A DNA stretch of 62,659 nt. Source: Clostridia bacterium (GTDB lineage Bacteria; Bacillota; Clostridia; UMGS1810). The translations under genes and the position numbers were made by a program. This document shows positions 26,901-35,192 of the stretch, piece by piece (position 1 is the first letter of the stretch; each line of letters starts with the position of its first letter). The stretch lies in NCBI GenBank assembly GCA_017621495.1, contig JAGATB010000022.1, positions 1-62,659 on the forward strand, read 5' to 3'. The notes beneath the pieces are model-generated. The model saw only the letters and a list, made by a program, of their open reading frames with translations, was not told where the DNA came from and ran no database searches.

Positions 26901-29518
26901 ATATCCGAATAAGATTCGGTGTCTCTGTAAAAATATGCTGTAATATTATCATTCTGATTTAACTCAGTCAAAAGTGAATATGAAATTGCATCGTTGACCA
27001 TATATGCCACATTTGATGTCTGCTCGCCCCATAGTTTTGTTATAAAAGGTCCGTATGAGCTTGATTCTGTCATAAAATCAGATACTCCGTTATAACTATG
27101 CTGTGCATGTGCTTTTATAAAGGCGTCATTAAGAGTAATAATACCATCGCAATCATTGTCACCCACTGAGATTTGTTTTTTGAAAATCTCTGTTATACCG
27201 TCTTTTGAAACTGCGATATTATTATTTTTATCTATCATTGTAAAGTTAGCATTAACAGCAGGTGGTTCTTTGTGTCCGCACACCGAACACTCACCTTGCA
27301 AATATGTATGAACACTATGCTCAGGTGCATCGGATGTAATATTTACAGATGCATTTACACCGTCGTATACAGCTGTTATAACTGCACTTCCGCCGCCTAC
27401 GCACTTAACAATACCGTTTGAATCAACAATTGCCACTTTTTTATCAGAGCTTGACCATTGCCATTGCGGATTATATATTTCGCCTTTACCTACCGTTTCC
27501 TGCGGAATAATCACAAGGGATGCCGTTTGTTCCGTCCCTGTAAAGCTTATTGTATTATCTGCAAAATACTCACTATCCGAGCCGATGCTTGCTTTTGTTA
27601 TATATTTGCCTGCACTTTGTTCAGATACAATTAAATACTTTTCTGCTTCGGAAATACCGTCCTCGGCTAATATTGATATTTTTGCAACAACAGGTTTAGT
27701 GTAGGTGCTTTTATAATATCTCTCTGTATAGTCGGTATTGTTTACAGAATATTTTTTAGGGGCTGAATTACCTGCTCCGTAGATAAAATCAACACCCGAC
27801 ACAGAGCCTTCATCTGCAACTCCCAAAAATATATTCTTAACATCAAAATTACAGTTTTCAATATATAAAATTCCATCTTCATTAACTGTAGGCACAGCAA
27901 TATTGCTTGTAGCTGTAACAGAATTTGATTTACCAACCATTGCATTGAGAGAAGTATTATTGCTGAGAGCTTTTACCTGAATATAAGCCGCACTGCTTGT
28001 TTCCGATGCTGTATAGATACCAACAGTGTTTGTTATAACAACACGATAATATGTGGTTCCTTCTACATTGGACGGGGGTGTATAGCTTGCATCAGTTGCT
28101 CCCGCAATATCGTTGAATTTATCACCGTCATCGCTTGACTGCCATTGATATGACAGTTCACCCTCTGATACGGTCGCTGCTACAGTAAGTGCATCAGTAT
28201 CTGCATCTACTCCGTATTTCACTCTGTCTGTGGAAAGATCTGCCGTAATTGTAGGTTTTTCACACGAAGATATTCCAAAACAGAATAAATATCCGGATTC
28301 GTTGTAACAGTATATATTACCATTTTCATCCATAGCATACTGTTCAAAACCTGCATAAGGATAGGCTACTTTAGTATAATTTTTAGTTTCTGCAAGCTTT
28401 ATTGCTTCTCCATAATCACCGTTATCGGTAAACATATATAAATGGCCATTTGAGCATTGTGTATATATACGGATTTGTTCATCTGCTGTTGAAAGAATAG
28501 GTGTACCCTGCACCTTGCCGCCGCCTAAAGTAACCTCGTATATTTTTGATAGATCATTTGCATTATGAACACACATTCTGCCTTGTTGCCCTGCAAGATA
28601 CAATCTGCCGTTATATACAATGGGCGTTGCTACACTTTTTTGTCCGCAATCTTCACTCATATAACTGTTTTCGGCAAATTGCTTGTCCTCAAGTGCTATA
28701 GAATGTATATACGAATTATACGTGTATGTACCCCAAAACAGTCTACCGGTATTTTCATCATAACACAATCCACCCTGAACGTTTTTTGAAGCTGTGCGAT
28801 TAGCATCAAATACATAGCTATCTACTACGGTATTGGTTTTATATTCAACTGCATAAATTGTTGCTTTGGATGCAACATAGAACAAATCATCAATGAAAAC
28901 TCCGCTGCTCCAGTTAAAAGCATCTTCGCCTATAGCCGTATTACCAACCTGATTAAAAATGATACTTCCGCTTTCTTCCTTGATTTCATAAATAAATCCA
29001 TTGCATATAACATATCCATTGTGATACTGTATTGGATGGTATTCGCCATATGTGCCTGAAACACTTCCAAGCATTTCTCCGTCAATGCTGTAAGCTATTA
29101 TACTGTCTTGTGTAGAAAGAATAAGCAATCCATCAGCATAGCATAGATAATCATAATAACTTATTGTACTTCCTGCGTTATCATTTATTATATCGCCTGT
29201 ACCACTTGCAATATCTACCTTGTGGAGTTTCCCGCCGCCGGTTGCATATAAATATCCATTTACAATAACACTTTGTCCAGCATAATATGCTCCTCCGGCA
29301 ATTACATCATCGTTTAACGGGTATGCCCATTTCATTTCAGCTCTGTTGGGAGCCGGTATTGATGCTATAGATGTTACATAGTTATTCGAATCGTTATAAT
29401 TCATTGCACCTTTCCAGGAAATATTGTCACTGGTGGCTGATGCAGTAAAAGATAAAGAAACAAGCATAAGAATCGTTGCTATCGCTAAAAGAAGTGTGGT
29501 TATTTTTTGTTTTCTCAT
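23897..29518 (-). CDS. Giant S-layer-anchored surface protein with transcobalamin-like domains
   Basis: An 1873-residue exported protein. Signal peptide 1-30 (MRKQKITTLLLAIATILMLV, then ASA); PQQ/beta-propeller-like repeats about 35-415; Ig-like domain 420-515; Big2-like 650-730 (NPQWQWSSSDKKVAIVDSNG); two related DUF4430-like modules near 737-870 and 985-1130, each followed by a carboxypeptidase-regulatory-like beta domain; a canonical DUF4430 at 1226-1349 (GLAEFDNGSVSGWMYMLNGEYP); an alpha/alpha toroid of squalene-cyclase/transcobalamin type at 1368-1652 with repeats QNGGWS, ENGGYSS, KDGSFSH; three SLH domains 1688-1870. ATG 29518 is set by AAGGAGG; the frame runs on to 29587 without support. 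Human transcobalamin pairs the same two folds to bind B12. It heads the riboswitch-controlled operon. Confidence 0.92.
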   Translation of the reverse strand: MRKQKITTLLLAIATILMLVSLSFTASATSDNISWKGAMNYNDSNNYVTSIASIPAPNRAEMKWAYPLNDDVIAGGAYYAGQSVIVNGYLYATGGGKLHKVDIASGTGDIINDNAGSTISYYDYLCYADGLLILSTQDSIIAYSIDGEMLGSVSGTYGEYHPIQYHNGYVICNGFIYEIKEESGSIIFNQVGNTAIGEDAFNWSSGVFIDDLFYVASKATIYAVEYKTNTVVDSYVFDANRTASKNVQGGLCYDENTGRLFWGTYTYNSYIHSIALEDKQFAENSYMSEDCGQKSVATPIVYNGRLYLAGQQGRMCVHNANDLSKIYEVTLGGGKVQGTPILSTADEQIRIYTQCSNGHLYMFTDNGDYGEAIKLAETKNYTKVAYPYAGFEQYAMDENGNIYCYNESGYLFCFGISSCEKPTITADLSTDRVKYGVDADTDALTVAATVSEGELSYQWQSSDDGDKFNDIAGATDASYTPPSNVEGTTYYRVVITNTVGIYTASETSSAAYIQVKALSNNTSLNAMVGKSNSVTATSNIAVPTVNEDGILYIENCNFDVKNIFLGVADEGSVSGVDFIYGAGNSAPKKYSVNNTDYTERYYKSTYTKPVVAKISILAEDGISEAEKYLIVSEQSAGKYITKASIGSDSEYFADNTISFTGTEQTASLVIIPQETVGKGEIYNPQWQWSSSDKKVAIVDSNGIVKCVGGGSAVITAVYDGVNASVNITSDAPEHSVHTYLQGECSVCGHKEPPAVNANFTMIDKNNNIAVSKDGITEIFKKQISVGDNDCDGIITLNDAFIKAHAQHSYNGVSDFMTESSSYGPFITKLWGEQTSNVAYMVNDAISYSLLTELNQNDNITAYFYRDTESYSDIYTYIEGSTTITAGNKTEYVLKGIVSSGEIFAKGATIEILDKQGSKIYEATADDNGKFEVVVENAGEYILEAKGHASYIGKVWDTTINDYCSKEFESAPVVVSRFNVTALPYVEKTVYVTIATKNGEFAVDKNGNDMWRVPVTVIDNPIAPDGVITISEILIAAHEQYHLNKATALVMEESKYGAFITRLWDENNGGNCLYYFNDVAMDGTGKKTGTNGREWDDKLLDTVVETNDTFTIYSLQATDYTKSDLYTYFYPASESVTVGEEKTFTLKSVAGYGNNSVETSYVKVYDSTGEELADLATQVAKDGTFKITFAEEGNYTIDVRTNGANYISPSRCIVEVKKSDLTSGDNISSSDNITVYFTLLGDKKHGTPTGSADTHTKKKGNLETWIPKTKIKLDKGSCVIDAVEKALKLEGIKYTNENNYISEIKGLAEFDNGSVSGWMYMLNGEYPTKAINEQKLSNGDTIILHYTDDYTAEKTGYSGGTSSRTTKRKEDISVSAVAIETLDDTARYLIHTIDNPTVASVGGEWAVIGLARCGLDIDSAYFENYYANVQNYIKSKDGVLHARKHTEYSRVIIALTAIGESPEDVAGYNLVTPLLDYDNTIWQGINGPIWAIIALDSGNYGTQEIREKYITKILTSEKQNGGWSLSETEQNADADITAMALIALSNYQDRPDVKTATDRAINVLSVMQNENGGYSSYSTEASESTAQVLTALSSLGISYKDTRFVKNGKTLIDNLYSFKHKDGSFSHSDETNIMATEQSFYALVAAKRLEENKTPLFNMSDVKKTNNLHSGLSDRNADVKKSEIKFSHKTFSDIQGHKNQTAIEELAKRGIINGMSDDLFAPDNTMTRAEFTAITVRALGLPVKDISVFSDIKDTDWYYEYVNTAYSYGIVNGVSQTEFNPDGTITLEQASAMICRTAELCGMKNNLDDVAVRNILAEFADYTTVSDWAVSNVAFCFNNSILDRSENEIKPQIAVKRSQIADMLYNLLIGALLI

Positions 29519-29597
29519 TTTTATTGTCCTCCTTATTTTCAGTACGGTATCTGAAATACATAAATTAAGCTTACTATCACCTCTCATACCGCAAACA

Positions 29598-29634
29598 ACA
29601 AAAAAGCTGCGGTAACATATTTAATTACCACAGC
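29598..29634 (-). terminator. Riboswitch-controlled intrinsic terminator
   Basis: On the minus strand GCTGTGGTAA (29625-29634) pairs with TTACCGCAGC (29606-29615) with one mismatch, followed by TTTTTTGTTG. It stands between the cobalamin riboswitch and the surface-protein gene, so it is the likely expression platform: ligand-bound RNA would favour this stem and stop transcription. Confidence 0.88.
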
Positions 29635-29748
29635 AGACATTTTCTGTGTCACCGCATTTTATGAGACATACCTGAATAAACCTACGAAAAAAGGCATACA
29701 AATAAAACTATTGCTCCTATGCAAAGCACGTGCGGAGCAACATCAAAG

Positions 29749-29920
29749 CAGGTCTTCTGACTCGTATCGTCAAGCACTTATATTCTACCTTCTCAGTTTC
29801 CCAATGACCGGCTTTCACCGTTGAATATAAACTAAGATACATACAGCGACTGGTATCGTTCAGGATTCTAACCTGATTCCCTTTTCACCGACTATACCTT
29901 GACAGAAAACGCCTTTTGCA
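29749..29920 (-). promoter_or_regulatory. Cobalamin (B12) riboswitch
   Basis: Read on the minus strand, the region has the conserved core in order: GTCGGTGAAAAGGGAATCAG with the pairing GGTTAGAATCCTGA, ACCAGTCGCTGT, then GCCGGTCATTGGGAAACTGA and GAAGG, and finally the B12 box GAGTCAGAAGACCTGC (29750-29770). This is the adenosylcobalamin-type riboswitch that turns off corrinoid uptake or synthesis genes when B12 is plentiful. A hairpin TTGCTCC...GGAGCAA (29710-29740) and the terminator at 29598 follow. Outer limits are approximate. Confidence 0.96.
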
Positions 29921-29959
29921 GCATAGCCGACACTTTGTGCGTATATTTAATTTTTTTAT

Positions 29960-29988
29960 AGTATAGCACAAAACAAAAAAATAGTCAA
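29960..29988 (-). promoter_or_regulatory. Promoter of the corrinoid-uptake operon
   Basis: TTGACT (29983-29988), a 17-base spacer and TATACT (29960-29965) lie about 35 bases upstream of the riboswitch core. This accounts for the gene-free stretch 29519-30030 together with the riboswitch and terminator. Confidence 0.88.
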
Positions 29989-30030
29989 TTAACAAAACAA
30001 ATTAATTATTTAACAAAACACACATAAAAA

Positions 30031-30963
30031 CTACATCACATATGTTCTGAGAACCACTCCGTCACCGCTTAGGGTTACGTTGCCAATATATGCAGGCAGG
30101 AGTACTGTCTCACCCTTGGTAAGCTTAATACCGTTTACAACTGCTTCACCTTCACACACTATAAGCACTTCAAAACGAGATTTATCTACAGTCCACTCTT
30201 TACTGCCTTTTAAATCCAGTTTCTCTACCTTAAAATACTCACACTCGGCAATGGTACAATCATCCTGATATTTATACTCACCTGCAGGAGCGAGTGTGGT
30301 AACTGCCACTGCCTTATCGACGTGTAGGTCTCTGGGATTTCCGTTGGCATCACGTCTGTCATAGTCGTATACTCTGTATGTAGTATCGGAGTTTTGCTGA
30401 ATTTCAGCTATAAGTATACCCTTGCCTATGGCATGCAAGGTACCTGCAGGGATAAAGAAGCTGTCACCTTTGGTACACTTGGCAAAGTGTGTGTATTCAA
30501 GCAGAGTATTGTCTTCAATGGATTTTTTAAACTCATCCTTGGTAATAGGCTCTTTAAATCCATATATTATACCTGCATCATCAGCAGAATCCATTATGTA
30601 CCACATTTCGGTCTTGCCAAGCTCACCGTTTTCATTTTCAAAGGCAAACTTATCGTCGGGGTGAACCTGTACAGAGAGATTGTCTCTGGCATCTATAAAT
30701 TTAATGAGCAGCGGAAACTTAGCGTCATCACCTTTATAAACCTTATCCCCCAGGAGCTTTTCTTTAAGCTCACATGTGAGCTGTGCTATGGTTTTACCAT
30801 GGTGTTCGCCGCCGTCAACGGTGCTTTCTCCGTTTTTATGAGAAGCTACCTCCCAGCTCTCACCGGTAATTTCATATGGCGTATCTTTGCCGTATTCATC
30901 TCTTAATCGGGTACCGCCCCAGAGATTGTCTTTAAATATAGGTTTCATTTTTAGCGGATACAT
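30031..30963 (-). CDS. manA: Mannose-6-phosphate isomerase, class I (small form)
   Basis: ManA interconverts mannose 6-phosphate and fructose 6-phosphate. The cupin metal site is visible: LSVQVHPDD (Gln, His), GKTEMWYIMD (Glu) and AGTLHAIGKG (His). The 310-residue length matches the short Firmicute type, and NLWGGTRL near the N-terminus is typical. The ribosome site GGAGG lies in the right arm of a palindrome (30971-31010). The gene follows uxaC by 61 bases and also has its own promoter, so it may be expressed with the hexuronate operon or alone. Confidence 0.94.
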   Translation of the reverse strand: MYPLKMKPIFKDNLWGGTRLRDEYGKDTPYEITGESWEVASHKNGESTVDGGEHHGKTIAQLTCELKEKLLGDKVYKGDDAKFPLLIKFIDARDNLSVQVHPDDKFAFENENGELGKTEMWYIMDSADDAGIIYGFKEPITKDEFKKSIEDNTLLEYTHFAKCTKGDSFFIPAGTLHAIGKGILIAEIQQNSDTTYRVYDYDRRDANGNPRDLHVDKAVAVTTLAPAGEYKYQDDCTIAECEYFKVEKLDLKGSKEWTVDKSRFEVLIVCEGEAVVNGIKLTKGETVLLPAYIGNVTLSGDGVVLRTYVM

Positions 30964-30970
30964 ATAAATA

Positions 30971-31021
30971 CCTCCAATGTTATATTGATATAATTATACA
31001 ACATTGGAGGTGTTTTGTAAA
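30971..31021 (-). promoter_or_regulatory. manA promoter overlapping a palindrome that contains the ribosome site
   Basis: TTTACA (31016-31021), 17 bases, TATAAT (30993-30998) form a good minus-strand promoter whose -35 lies right after the uxaC stop codon. The palindrome CCTCCAATGTTATA (30971-30984) against 30995-31010 can fold in read-through RNA and pair the ribosome site GGAGG with CCTCC. Transcripts starting at this promoter begin inside the loop and lack the blocking arm. Confidence 0.75.
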
Positions 31022-31024
31022 GTA

Positions 31025-32392
31025 TTAGAAATTAAAATATTCTTTGGCATTTGTGTAGCAGATGCCCTTGACGATTTTTTCAAGTGCATTGAAGTCTGCC
31101 GGGTATTCGCCCTTCTCTACCCAATCGCCCAGCATATTGCAGAGGATTCTTCTGAAATACTCGTGTCTGGGATATGAAACAAAGCTTCTGGAGTCTGTAA
31201 GCATACCTACAAACTTGCCCAGGATACCCAGGTTAGCAAGAGCCTGCATCTGTGCTTCCATGCCGTCGCGGTTATCGTTGAACCACCAGCCGGAGCCAAA
31301 CTGAATCTTACCTGCTGTGGGTGCCTTCTGGAAGTTGCCCAGCATGGTACCGAGCACATAGTTATCCTTGGGATTTAAGGTGTACAGTATGGTCTTGGGC
31401 AGAATATCGTCACACTCTAAGTTATCCAGGAACTTGGAGAGCTTTTCTGCAATGCACAAATCGTTGATTGAATCAAAGCCGGTATCGGGACCAAGACGCT
31501 CAAACATACGCTTGTTGTTATTTCTGAGTGCACCTATATGAAGCTGCATCGTCCAGCCGAGACGGTTGAAGTTTCTTGCACATTCCTTGAGAACCGCTGT
31601 CTTGAATATGTCCGCTTCCTCCATGGATATCTCCTTGCCGGATACCTTTTTATCAAAAACTGCCTTTGCATCACCTATGCCAAAGGGTACGTATTCGAGC
31701 GCATGGTCAGAAAGACGGCAGCCGTTGGAATTAAAGAACTCAATTCTCTCATTTAACCAGCTTATAAGACCTTCGTAGGTGTCTATACCATTTGCTGCAA
31801 TATAGCCGAGGAAATCGTCTTTTTCTATGTTTACAAGCTTATCGGGACGGAAGGTGGGCAGGACTTTTGTCTTGAAGCCCTCCTCCCTGAGCTGAATGTG
31901 ATATCTCAGGTCATCTGCAGGGTCATCTGTGGTGCAGATTGTTTCAACGTTTGAACGAAGTATGAGATTCTTTGCTGAGAATTCATCACTTTGGAGCATT
32001 TCATTGCATTTATCCCAGATTTCCTTAGCGGTATCTTCTGTAAGAGGAGTGTCTATATCAAAGTATCTCTTGAGCTCTAATGCCGTCCAGTGGTAAAGAG
32101 GATTGCCGATGAGATACGGCATCACTTTGGCAAAGCCAACCCACTTCTCATAGCGATCGGCATCGCCTGTGATATGTTCCTCATCTATACCGAAGGAACG
32201 CATCTGACGCCATTTGTAGTGGTCTCCGCCAAGGAAAAGGTCATAGGCATCTTTAAACTTATAATCAGATGCTATCATCTGCGGTACAAGATGGCAGTGA
32301 TAATCTATTATAGGCATATCCTTGGCATAATCATTGTATAGTTTTTTTGCGGTTTCGTTATTGAGCATAAAGCTATCGTTTATAATTCCCAT
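31025..32392 (-). CDS. uxaC: Glucuronate/galacturonate isomerase UxaC
   Basis: Uronate isomerase converts galacturonate to tagaturonate and glucuronate to fructuronate, the first step of hexuronate breakdown. The 455-residue protein has the amidohydrolase-type metal motif IIDYHCHLVP near residue 30, then GDHYKWRQMRSFG, NPLYHWTALELKRYF and FGSGWWFNDN. TDSRSFVSYPRHEYFRRILC is the conserved C-terminal block. AAGGAG precedes ATG 32392. It follows uxaA across a pair of hairpin repeats. Confidence 0.96.
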   Translation of the reverse strand: MGIINDSFMLNNETAKKLYNDYAKDMPIIDYHCHLVPQMIASDYKFKDAYDLFLGGDHYKWRQMRSFGIDEEHITGDADRYEKWVGFAKVMPYLIGNPLYHWTALELKRYFDIDTPLTEDTAKEIWDKCNEMLQSDEFSAKNLILRSNVETICTTDDPADDLRYHIQLREEGFKTKVLPTFRPDKLVNIEKDDFLGYIAANGIDTYEGLISWLNERIEFFNSNGCRLSDHALEYVPFGIGDAKAVFDKKVSGKEISMEEADIFKTAVLKECARNFNRLGWTMQLHIGALRNNNKRMFERLGPDTGFDSINDLCIAEKLSKFLDNLECDDILPKTILYTLNPKDNYVLGTMLGNFQKAPTAGKIQFGSGWWFNDNRDGMEAQMQALANLGILGKFVGMLTDSRSFVSYPRHEYFRRILCNMLGDWVEKGEYPADFNALEKIVKGICYTNAKEYFNF

Positions 32393-32422
32393 TTTTGGTT
32401 TCTCCTTTTTTGGTTATATGGT

Positions 32423-32500
32423 GGCGGAGCGACGAGGGCGTCGCTCCCTACATTTACCTTTGCGTTAGGCGGAGCGGCGATGGCGTCGCTCCCTACGTTT
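32423..32500. repeat. Two tandem 33-bp hairpin-CCCTAC repeats between uxaA and uxaC
   Basis: Copy 1 (32423-32455) and copy 2 (32468-32500) share GGCGGAGC.GCGA.GGCGTCGCTCCCTAC with two or three differences. Each folds into a GGAGCGACG/CGTCGCTCC-type stem with a CCTAC tail. Copy 2 touches the uxaA stop codon. The same hairpin-CCTAC layout occurs at 37642 and 49575 with unrelated stems. Confidence 0.9.
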
Positions 32501-33869
32501 ATAAGACGATTCCATCTTTAAAAATTGATATTTCTCTGTAATCATTCTTTTCGTTGGCAGTCTCCTCGCCGGATGCTACGGAAATTACATAGTCGAGGAA
32601 TTCATCTGTAAGGTCATTACCCTCCAGTGTGGGTGATGCATCAAAGTCTATCCAGCCGGATTTATGCACTGCCAGATTGTGATTGGTGGCAATTTTAACC
32701 GTGGGTACAGGTGCACCTATCGGAGTTCCTCTTCCGGTGGTGAAAAGAACCATGTGTACTCCTGCAGCCGTTAAATTGGTAATCGCTACTATATCATTTC
32801 CGGGACCGTTTAAGAGTGAAAGTCCGTTTTTGGTGAGTACGTCTCCGTAAGTCAATACATCCACCACTTCGCTTAAGCCACCCTTTTGAACACAGCCAAG
32901 GGACTTTTCTTCCAAAGTGGTGATACCACCCTTTTTATTACCGGGTGAGGGATTTTCGTATATAACCTGATTGTGCCTTGTGAAGTAATCCTTGAAGTCA
33001 TTTATAAGGTCTACTGTCTTATTGAACAGCTCCTCTGTGGGGCATCTCTGCATCAGCAGATGCTCTGCACCGAACATCTCCGGTACTTCGGTAAGCACAC
33101 AGCTTCCACCGTAGGAAATTAGCTTATCGGACAGCCTGCCCACAAGGGGATTTGCCGTAATACCGCTGAAGCCATCACTTCCGCCGCATTTCAGACCAAG
33201 CTTTAATTTAGAAATCGGCACAGGTGTTCTTTTAAAAGTATCTGCATATGCCTTAAGCTCGTTTATAATTTCTACACCTGCAGCGACATCATCATCCACA
33301 TCTTGTGCGTTTAAAAACTTAACTCTATCGGGGTTGATTTCGCCGAGAACCTTTTTAAATTCATCGATATTGTTATTTTCACATCCAAGTCCGAGCACAA
33401 GCACGCCGGCAGCATTGGGATGATTGACCAGACCCTTAAGTATAAGCTGGGTAGTCTTATGATCGCCGCCAAGCTGTGAACAGCCGAATGGATGCTCAAA
33501 TGCGTGAGCTCCCGTTAAACCGGCAAGCCTTTTGGCAAGCTTATTGACACACCCTACTGTATTTACTATCCATATCTCATTGCGGATACCCACATCGCCG
33601 TTTTCTCTAACGTAGCCCATAAAGGTTTTATCGGTATCCAGCTTTTGGGTCTCTTGGTAATCCGGATTGTACACATATTCCAGATTACCGCTGAGATTTG
33701 TTTTCATATTATGGCTGTGTACATGGTCGCCTTTTTTGATATTCTCGGTTGCATGACCTATGGGATTGCCATACTTAATGATATTCTCTCCCTCTTTAAT
33801 ATCGCAGAGAGCATATTTGTGACCGTCTGACAGGTTGACTTCCACATTGTCAAGTTTATTTATAATCAT
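32499..33869 (-). CDS. uxaA: Altronate dehydratase UxaA
   Basis: UxaA dehydrates D-altronate to 2-keto-3-deoxygluconate. The 456-residue protein joins an N-terminal SAF domain (to about residue 70, NIKKGDHVHSHNM) to the main catalytic domain. Conserved cysteine-bearing blocks include HPFGCSQLG, VLGLGCENN, LKLGLKCGGSDGFSGITANP and EKSLGCVQKGG, likely iron ligands. The start overlaps the end region of uxaB (10-base gap) with GAGGAG. It works with UxaC and UxaB in galacturonate catabolism; the kinase and aldolase for KDG are not in the window. Confidence 0.95.
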   Translation of the reverse strand: MIINKLDNVEVNLSDGHKYALCDIKEGENIIKYGNPIGHATENIKKGDHVHSHNMKTNLSGNLEYVYNPDYQETQKLDTDKTFMGYVRENGDVGIRNEIWIVNTVGCVNKLAKRLAGLTGAHAFEHPFGCSQLGGDHKTTQLILKGLVNHPNAAGVLVLGLGCENNNIDEFKKVLGEINPDRVKFLNAQDVDDDVAAGVEIINELKAYADTFKRTPVPISKLKLGLKCGGSDGFSGITANPLVGRLSDKLISYGGSCVLTEVPEMFGAEHLLMQRCPTEELFNKTVDLINDFKDYFTRHNQVIYENPSPGNKKGGITTLEEKSLGCVQKGGLSEVVDVLTYGDVLTKNGLSLLNGPGNDIVAITNLTAAGVHMVLFTTGRGTPIGAPVPTVKIATNHNLAVHKSGWIDFDASPTLEGNDLTDEFLDYVISVASGEETANEKNDYREISIFKDGIVL

Positions 33870-33879
33870 GGTTTACTCC

Positions 33880-35172
33880 TCAATTCATTTTGGCTTCTAC
33901 CGCATCTGCAAGGAAGCTCAAATTCTCGCCCCACAGTTCTTTGTTTGCAAGGATTGTCTTTACATCAGAGTTCTTCATAAATTCCATAACCTTAGCATCG
34001 TCATTGGGCATGTCTGTCTTATAAAACTCAATGAGCTTTGCAAAAGAAGTGATAAGGTTTTGGGGCATTTCTCCCTTGCGCTTGATATACTCCAGGATTG
34101 AAGGAAGCACCCTTACCTTGAATTTACTTACCGAGTTTAATGAAATAGAAGCACACAGATGTCTTATATAAGGATTGCAGAATCTTTCAAAAACATTGTC
34201 TGCGTAATCCTTGAGTTCAGCTTCAGGAAGGTCAAGTGTAGGTATAATCTCCTCGTACACGCATTTCTTTACAAATGAGCTCATGTTTTCATCATCCATG
34301 CAGTCTCCCACTGTTTCTATACCTTCCAGCATTGCATAAGGTATCATAGAGGTGTGTGCACCGTTTAATATACGTACCTTTCTGGTTCTGTAACGTTCAA
34401 GCTCGTCTGTAACGATAATATTGAGATTAGCCTTATCAAAGGGGAATTCCTTGCAGATTTCCCCGGGACCTTCGATTACCCACAGCAGGAACAGCTCACT
34501 GGTGTTTACCATGTTGTCCTCGTAGCCAAGGTTCAAATCCTCACCCTTTGGATAACCTGTAACAATTCTGTCTACAAGAGTATTGCAGAATATGTTTTCT
34601 TTTTCTATCCAGTCTATAAAGTCATCACCGAAGTTCCAGAGCTTAGCATAGTCGATTATGTATTTTTTGAGTGTGGTGCCGTTCTTGTCTATGAGTTCGC
34701 ATGGCAGGAAGATAAATCCACCCAGACCGAGCTTATAGCGCTTATACATAAGCAGTGTTACCTTAGCAGGGAATGTGACTGCAGGTGCATTCTCCGGTAA
34801 ATCCTCTATGTTGAATGCAATACCGGACTCGGTGGTATTGGAAACAACAAATCTAAAGTCGGGATTTTCTGCAAGTTTAAGATATGCATCCCAATCCTTG
34901 TAGGGTTCTACAGTTCTTGAAATTACATCTATAATCTTTTTGTCTACGATATTCTCGCCGTCTTTGATACCACGCATGATGTGGGTGTATACGCAGTTCT
35001 GCTTTTCAAGCTCTGCACACATACCCTTATCTATGGGCTGAACCACTACAACGCTTGCATCAAAATCTGAATTTTCGTTGGTTAGCTGCACAATCCAATC
35101 TACGAAGCCTCTCAAAAATCCGCCTTCGCCAAACTGGATTATTTTTTCTGTTCTTTGGGGTTTGGTAAACAT
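33880..35172 (-). CDS. uxaB: Tagaturonate reductase UxaB
   Basis: This is an NAD-dependent polyol/mannitol dehydrogenase-family enzyme that reduces tagaturonate to altronate. The N-terminus KIIQFGEGGFLRGFVDWIVQ is characteristic of UxaB rather than UxuB. VSNTTESGIAF, LPCELIDKNG, NTLVDRIVTGYP and KVRILNGAHTSM, with catalytic lysine and asparagine/histidine residues of the family, follow. The 430-residue length is slightly shorter than Escherichia UxaB (about 480). It is flanked by a serine hydrolase gene 20 bases upstream and uxaA 10 bases downstream. Confidence 0.93.
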   Translation of the reverse strand: MFTKPQRTEKIIQFGEGGFLRGFVDWIVQLTNENSDFDASVVVVQPIDKGMCAELEKQNCVYTHIMRGIKDGENIVDKKIIDVISRTVEPYKDWDAYLKLAENPDFRFVVSNTTESGIAFNIEDLPENAPAVTFPAKVTLLMYKRYKLGLGGFIFLPCELIDKNGTTLKKYIIDYAKLWNFGDDFIDWIEKENIFCNTLVDRIVTGYPKGEDLNLGYEDNMVNTSELFLLWVIEGPGEICKEFPFDKANLNIIVTDELERYRTRKVRILNGAHTSMIPYAMLEGIETVGDCMDDENMSSFVKKCVYEEIIPTLDLPEAELKDYADNVFERFCNPYIRHLCASISLNSVSKFKVRVLPSILEYIKRKGEMPQNLITSFAKLIEFYKTDMPNDDAKVMEFMKNSDVKTILANKELWGENLSFLADAVEAKMN

Positions 35173-35192
35173 ATTATTCTTCCTTTCCGTAA

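Noticed and set aside
30394..30906. 170-codon open frame on the plus strand
   Set aside because: Shadow of manA on the opposite strand.
32423..32500. Tandem palindromic repeats as a start of a CRISPR array
   Set aside because: Only two copies with a 12-base gap, no spacers of typical length and no cas genes anywhere in the window.
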